This document shows positions 62,301-64,000 of a stretch of 64,000 nucleotides of DNA, piece by piece (position 1 is the stretch's first letter; every line of letters starts with the position of its first letter). The notes under the pieces were generated by a model. It searched no databases. It was not told the origin of the DNA and was given only the letters and a program-made list of their open reading frames with translations. A program made the position numbers and the translations under genes. The DNA lies in NCBI GenBank assembly GCA_900315205.1, contig OMYF01000002.1, positions 26,981 through 90,980 on the forward strand, read 5' to 3'. The DNA is from an uncultured Acidaminococcus sp. (GTDB lineage Bacteria > Bacillota > Negativicutes > Acidaminococcales > Acidaminococcaceae).

Positions 62301-62918
62301 AAGCTTGCCGAACTGGGACCTGTCAATCTGGCAGCGGAGGAGGACTTTGCAGCTGCCAGAGAACGCTACGAATTCCTGACCCGCCAGTATGATGATATGG
62401 TCGCTGCCAAGGAACAGCTGGAAACCGTCATCAGCGGGATCAATTCGGATATGACGAAGCGGTTCCGCGAGGCTTTTGACCGGATCAACCAGTATTTCGG
62501 CCATTGTTATGAAAAACTCTTCGGCGGCGGCAAAGCCCGGCTCGTCATGACGAATGAACAGAATCTCCTGGAAGCCGGCATTGATATCGAGGCCCAGCCC
62601 CCGGGCAAGAAAATGCGCAATCTGTCGCTTTTTTCCGGGGGCGAACGTGCCCTGACGGTCATTGCTCTCCTTTTTGCACTCCTGACGTATCAGCCGGCGC
62701 CCTTTGTCATCCTCGATGAAATCGACGCACCTCTTGATGAAGCCAACATCGACCGTTTTGCTGAATTCCTGCGGGAATACGGGAAGAAGACCCAGTTCAT
62801 CATCATCACCCACAGGAAAGGCACGATGGAAGCTGCTGACGTCATGCACGGTGTGACGATGAGTGAGGCTGGTGTTTCCCGGATCTTATCTGTTAAATTG
62901 TCGGAGGTGGCATCATGA
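59361..62918 (+). CDS. smc: Chromosome segregation ATPase SMC
   Basis: 1185 residues, full length. N-terminal Walker A VGPNGSGKSN (near 34), two long coiled coils rich in Gln/Glu/Ala around a hinge (about 505-650, with GVTADLINVD and GGSLSGGQ), then the signature LFSGGERAL and Walker B FVILDEIDAPLD at the C-terminus. It forms the condensin-like loop extruder with ScpA/ScpB. Start is GTG 59361, set by AAGGA. Its stop overlaps the ftsY start (ATGA). Confidence 0.97.
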   Translation: MRLKSFEARGFKSFADKVSVSFENGITAIVGPNGSGKSNISDAIRWVMGEQSIKYLRGTKMEDVIFSGSSARKPMGMADVTLVFDNADHSLPMDFAEVSIRRRVFRSGESEYFINGKSCRLRDIVALLADTGLGRGSMSIIGQNKIDEILNSRPEERRGIFEEAAGIAKYRMRKKEALRKLDDTASNLLRIRDIRSEIHGQLQPLEKAAEKAQKYRELDHSFKNVRMTQLVRRLESLDGEQKAIEAKLAGWEDASQELIRRTQQAAAEREAFAAELGAYSKKLDACQEDVRKKRETLTKLHGQQSVFTERAAQGEKQLAQAARTKQRLSGELARQKEALGLLAKEYDAQEKQYKILEETVKKTGAERDDLQEAVKTEDASIQEHRSHTFERMQQLVDLRNELTAAEQEQDQLHRQLEGMKAKAEEADARTAELQTALSRKEAELTSLRSRQEEITQKGTALRTSLAALEKQLGKGRDEVNRLSRSREQKKTSYSVLNRMEESHEGFNRGVKTVLDAKAPWRSRICGVTADLINVDKVYITAIETALGGAMQDIISLDADAAKAAIRYLKEKQGGRATFLPLDTLRQRSLTAREREALAMPGIIGTAAELVSCDETVRPAVTFLLGQVLVADTLDHAFEAARRADMRIRVVTKDGDVVYPGGSLSGGQKQQGRSFLSRRQELTALQEEIRQLDKTVEKARQQLELLEQQQQEQSRERDECIRKYQELAVALAAAGQQQEQLHRETAQAGEQAELLSGERAEAARKFMELTRKTQALAPQVREMETREKSGREDILRREEALNKRRNRLDILNHQYQAHVISFNTVKNQLELLSSRIGETDRQSGKTESDLADQDAQAAEIRAMIDKAAKAGKALAAQIDSLTRELEGTDAAVQAMLDKKEAMAATRQQHEHRAAALEEERRSLDAQKHAIEMDRVRKVSEAENTAAQLTETFHLTADEVRQQGLAGGSAAELKKQEILLGQKLAELGPVNLAAEEDFAAARERYEFLTRQYDDMVAAKEQLETVISGINSDMTKRFREAFDRINQYFGHCYEKLFGGGKARLVMTNEQNLLEAGIDIEAQPPGKKMRNLSLFSGGERALTVIALLFALLTYQPAPFVILDEIDAPLDEANIDRFAEFLREYGKKTQFIIITHRKGTMEAADVMHGVTMSEAGVSRILSVKLSEVAS

Positions 62919-63856
62919 GTTTTGTAGATCAGCTGAGGGAAGGTCTTTCGAAGACCCGGAAGAATTTCACGGAACGCATGGAGGAACTCGTCGGCGCCAG
63001 TGTGGAACTGGATGACGATTTCCTGGATGAGCTGGAAATGATCCTTGTGGCCGGCGACGTGGGAGTGAAGACGACCGAAAAGATCATCACGGCCCTGCGG
63101 ACGGCGGCGGATCAGCGGCAGATCAAATCGCCCGATGAAGCCATTCCGTTCATCAAGAAATATATTGCCGATCTGCTTACGAGAAAAGGGCCGCTGATGC
63201 ATTTCACGGGCCATCCCTCCGTCGTGCTCGTCGTCGGCGTGAACGGCGTGGGCAAGACGACGACCATCGGCAAGCTCAGCAATTATTACCGCCTGATGGG
63301 GTACAAGGTCCTGATGGCTGCGGCGGACACCTTCCGGGCCGGCGCGGTGGAACAGCTGAAGATCTGGGGCCGGAAGGCCCAGGTGGATGTCATCTCCCAT
63401 GGCCAGGAAGGGGCTGACCCGGCTGCCGTCGTCTATGACGGTCTCCAGGCGGCCATTGCCCGCAAGGCCGACGTGCTCTTTGTGGATACGGCGGGGCGGC
63501 TCCACAATAAGACGAACCTGATGAAGGAGCTTGAAAAAATTTATCGGGTCATCCGCAAGGAGGTCCCGGACGGACCGCAGGAGACCCTGCTTGTGCTGGA
63601 CGCGACGACGGGACAGAACGCCATCAGCCAGGCCCGGCTCTTTCTGGAGACAGCTCATGTGACGGGAGTGGTCCTGACCAAGCTGGACGGGACGGCCAAG
63701 GGCGGTGTCGTTGTGGCCATCAAAGAAGAGCTCGGACTGGATGTCAAATGGATCGGCATCGGTGAAGGCATGATGGATTTCCGGCCCTTCGATCCCAAAG
63801 TATTCGTCGATGCTCTGTTCGATGCGGCTCCGGCTGAGGCAGGGACAAAAGCCTGA
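62915..63856 (+). CDS. ftsY: Signal recognition particle receptor FtsY
   Basis: 313 residues, NG domain with almost no acidic A domain, the short Firmicute form. GTPase motifs: GVNGVGKTTTIGKLS (near 110), DTFRAGAVEQL, DTAGRLHNK and TKLDGTAKGG. It receives ribosome-SRP complexes at the membrane. Four-base overlap with smc shows translational coupling; smc-ftsY is a conserved pair. Confidence 0.97.
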   Translation: MSFVDQLREGLSKTRKNFTERMEELVGASVELDDDFLDELEMILVAGDVGVKTTEKIITALRTAADQRQIKSPDEAIPFIKKYIADLLTRKGPLMHFTGHPSVVLVVGVNGVGKTTTIGKLSNYYRLMGYKVLMAAADTFRAGAVEQLKIWGRKAQVDVISHGQEGADPAAVVYDGLQAAIARKADVLFVDTAGRLHNKTNLMKELEKIYRVIRKEVPDGPQETLLVLDATTGQNAISQARLFLETAHVTGVVLTKLDGTAKGGVVVAIKEELGLDVKWIGIGEGMMDFRPFDPKVFVDALFDAAPAEAGTKA

Positions 63857-63953
63857 GCTGGAGCCGGCGGATCCCGGCCCGACATGCCCTGTCAGCCGGG
63901 GTGCAGTAAGGAGCGCACAGGGATCTTCCCCGCTGCTTTTCGGCATATGGATA

Positions 63954-64000
63954 AGTCCGGAAGTGCCTGTCATTTAGACGGGTGCTTCCGGACTTGCTTT
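63954..64000 (+). terminator. Terminator after ftsY
   Basis: AGTCCGGAAG (63954-63963) with CTTCCGGACT (63985-63994), perfect, followed by TGCTTT at the window edge. Confidence 0.8.

Noticed and set aside
60345..62849. 834-codon open frame on the minus strand opposite smc
   Set aside because: Antisense shadow of the coiled-coil coding sequence; Gln/Leu-rich, no binding site, no recognisable domain.

Overview
The window reads as chromosomal DNA of a moderately GC-rich Firmicute. Strong Gram-positive type ribosome binding sites, classical TTGACA/TATAAT promoters, a T-box leader, a HutP-family regulator, hisS-aspS, a bifunctional Rel and an smc-ftsY pair all fit. A Negativicute of the Acidaminococcus type is my best guess; it rests on gene content and style only, because no rRNA or other marker decides it. 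No phage, insertion sequence, CRISPR array or replication origin is visible.

Layout. 1-9.5 kb: the end of an ABC permease, an HD phosphohydrolase, a secreted alpha/beta hydrolase, a MATE exporter, a CytX-like permease, and a minus-strand sodium:solute symporter behind a T-box leader. A divergent methyltransferase / flavin-oxidoreductase pair with shared inverted repeats follows. 9.5-15.1 kb: a PHP phosphatase, a large PLD-nuclease/helicase resembling the type IV restriction enzyme SauUSI, a 76-aa unknown protein, an orphan structured RNA with its own promoter and terminator, and hutP. 15.2-15.8 kb: tRNA-His, tRNA-Gln, tRNA-Lys, then tRNA-Leu. 16-28 kb: transport and peptide or amino-acid handling genes (YjiH-like, M20 hydrolase, AEC carrier, flavin reductase, short UvrA, NSS transporter, M48 protease, AbrB-type membrane protein). 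28.3-30.9 kb: a small membrane protein plus a divergent P1B-type ATPase. 31.6-43.1 kb: a plus-strand housekeeping run (hydroxyacid dehydrogenase, LapA-like, recJ, relA, dtd, MBL hydrolase, AI-2E permease, hisS, aspS). 43-47.5 kb: TetR regulator, radical SAM protein, aldo/keto reductase with Fe-S domain, flavodoxin. 47.6-51.5 kb (minus): M20 amidohydrolase, then a peroxide-defence pair (a thioredoxin-reductase fusion downstream of ahpC). 52-64 kb: MetE-like protein, cyclopropane fatty acid synthase, DAHP synthase with an ACT-domain partner, 6S RNA, lspA-rluD-pyrR, smc-ftsY.

How it fits together. The gene set suggests an anaerobe that imports and degrades amino acids and peptides. It has three or four amino-acid-type carriers, two M20 hydrolases, a HutP regulator, a T-box-controlled symporter and an AhpC-type peroxide system. 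The most interesting items are not protein families. They are the orphan RNA at about 14.3-14.56 kb, the T-box leader carrying two successive T-box/terminator modules behind a single stem I, and the 33-nt palindromic insertion between 28-bp direct repeats that cuts off the end of an M20 hydrolase. A noncoding gap with two unassigned terminator-like hairpins near 31.2-31.4 kb, and a strong leader hairpin before the DAHP synthase gene, are also worth checking.
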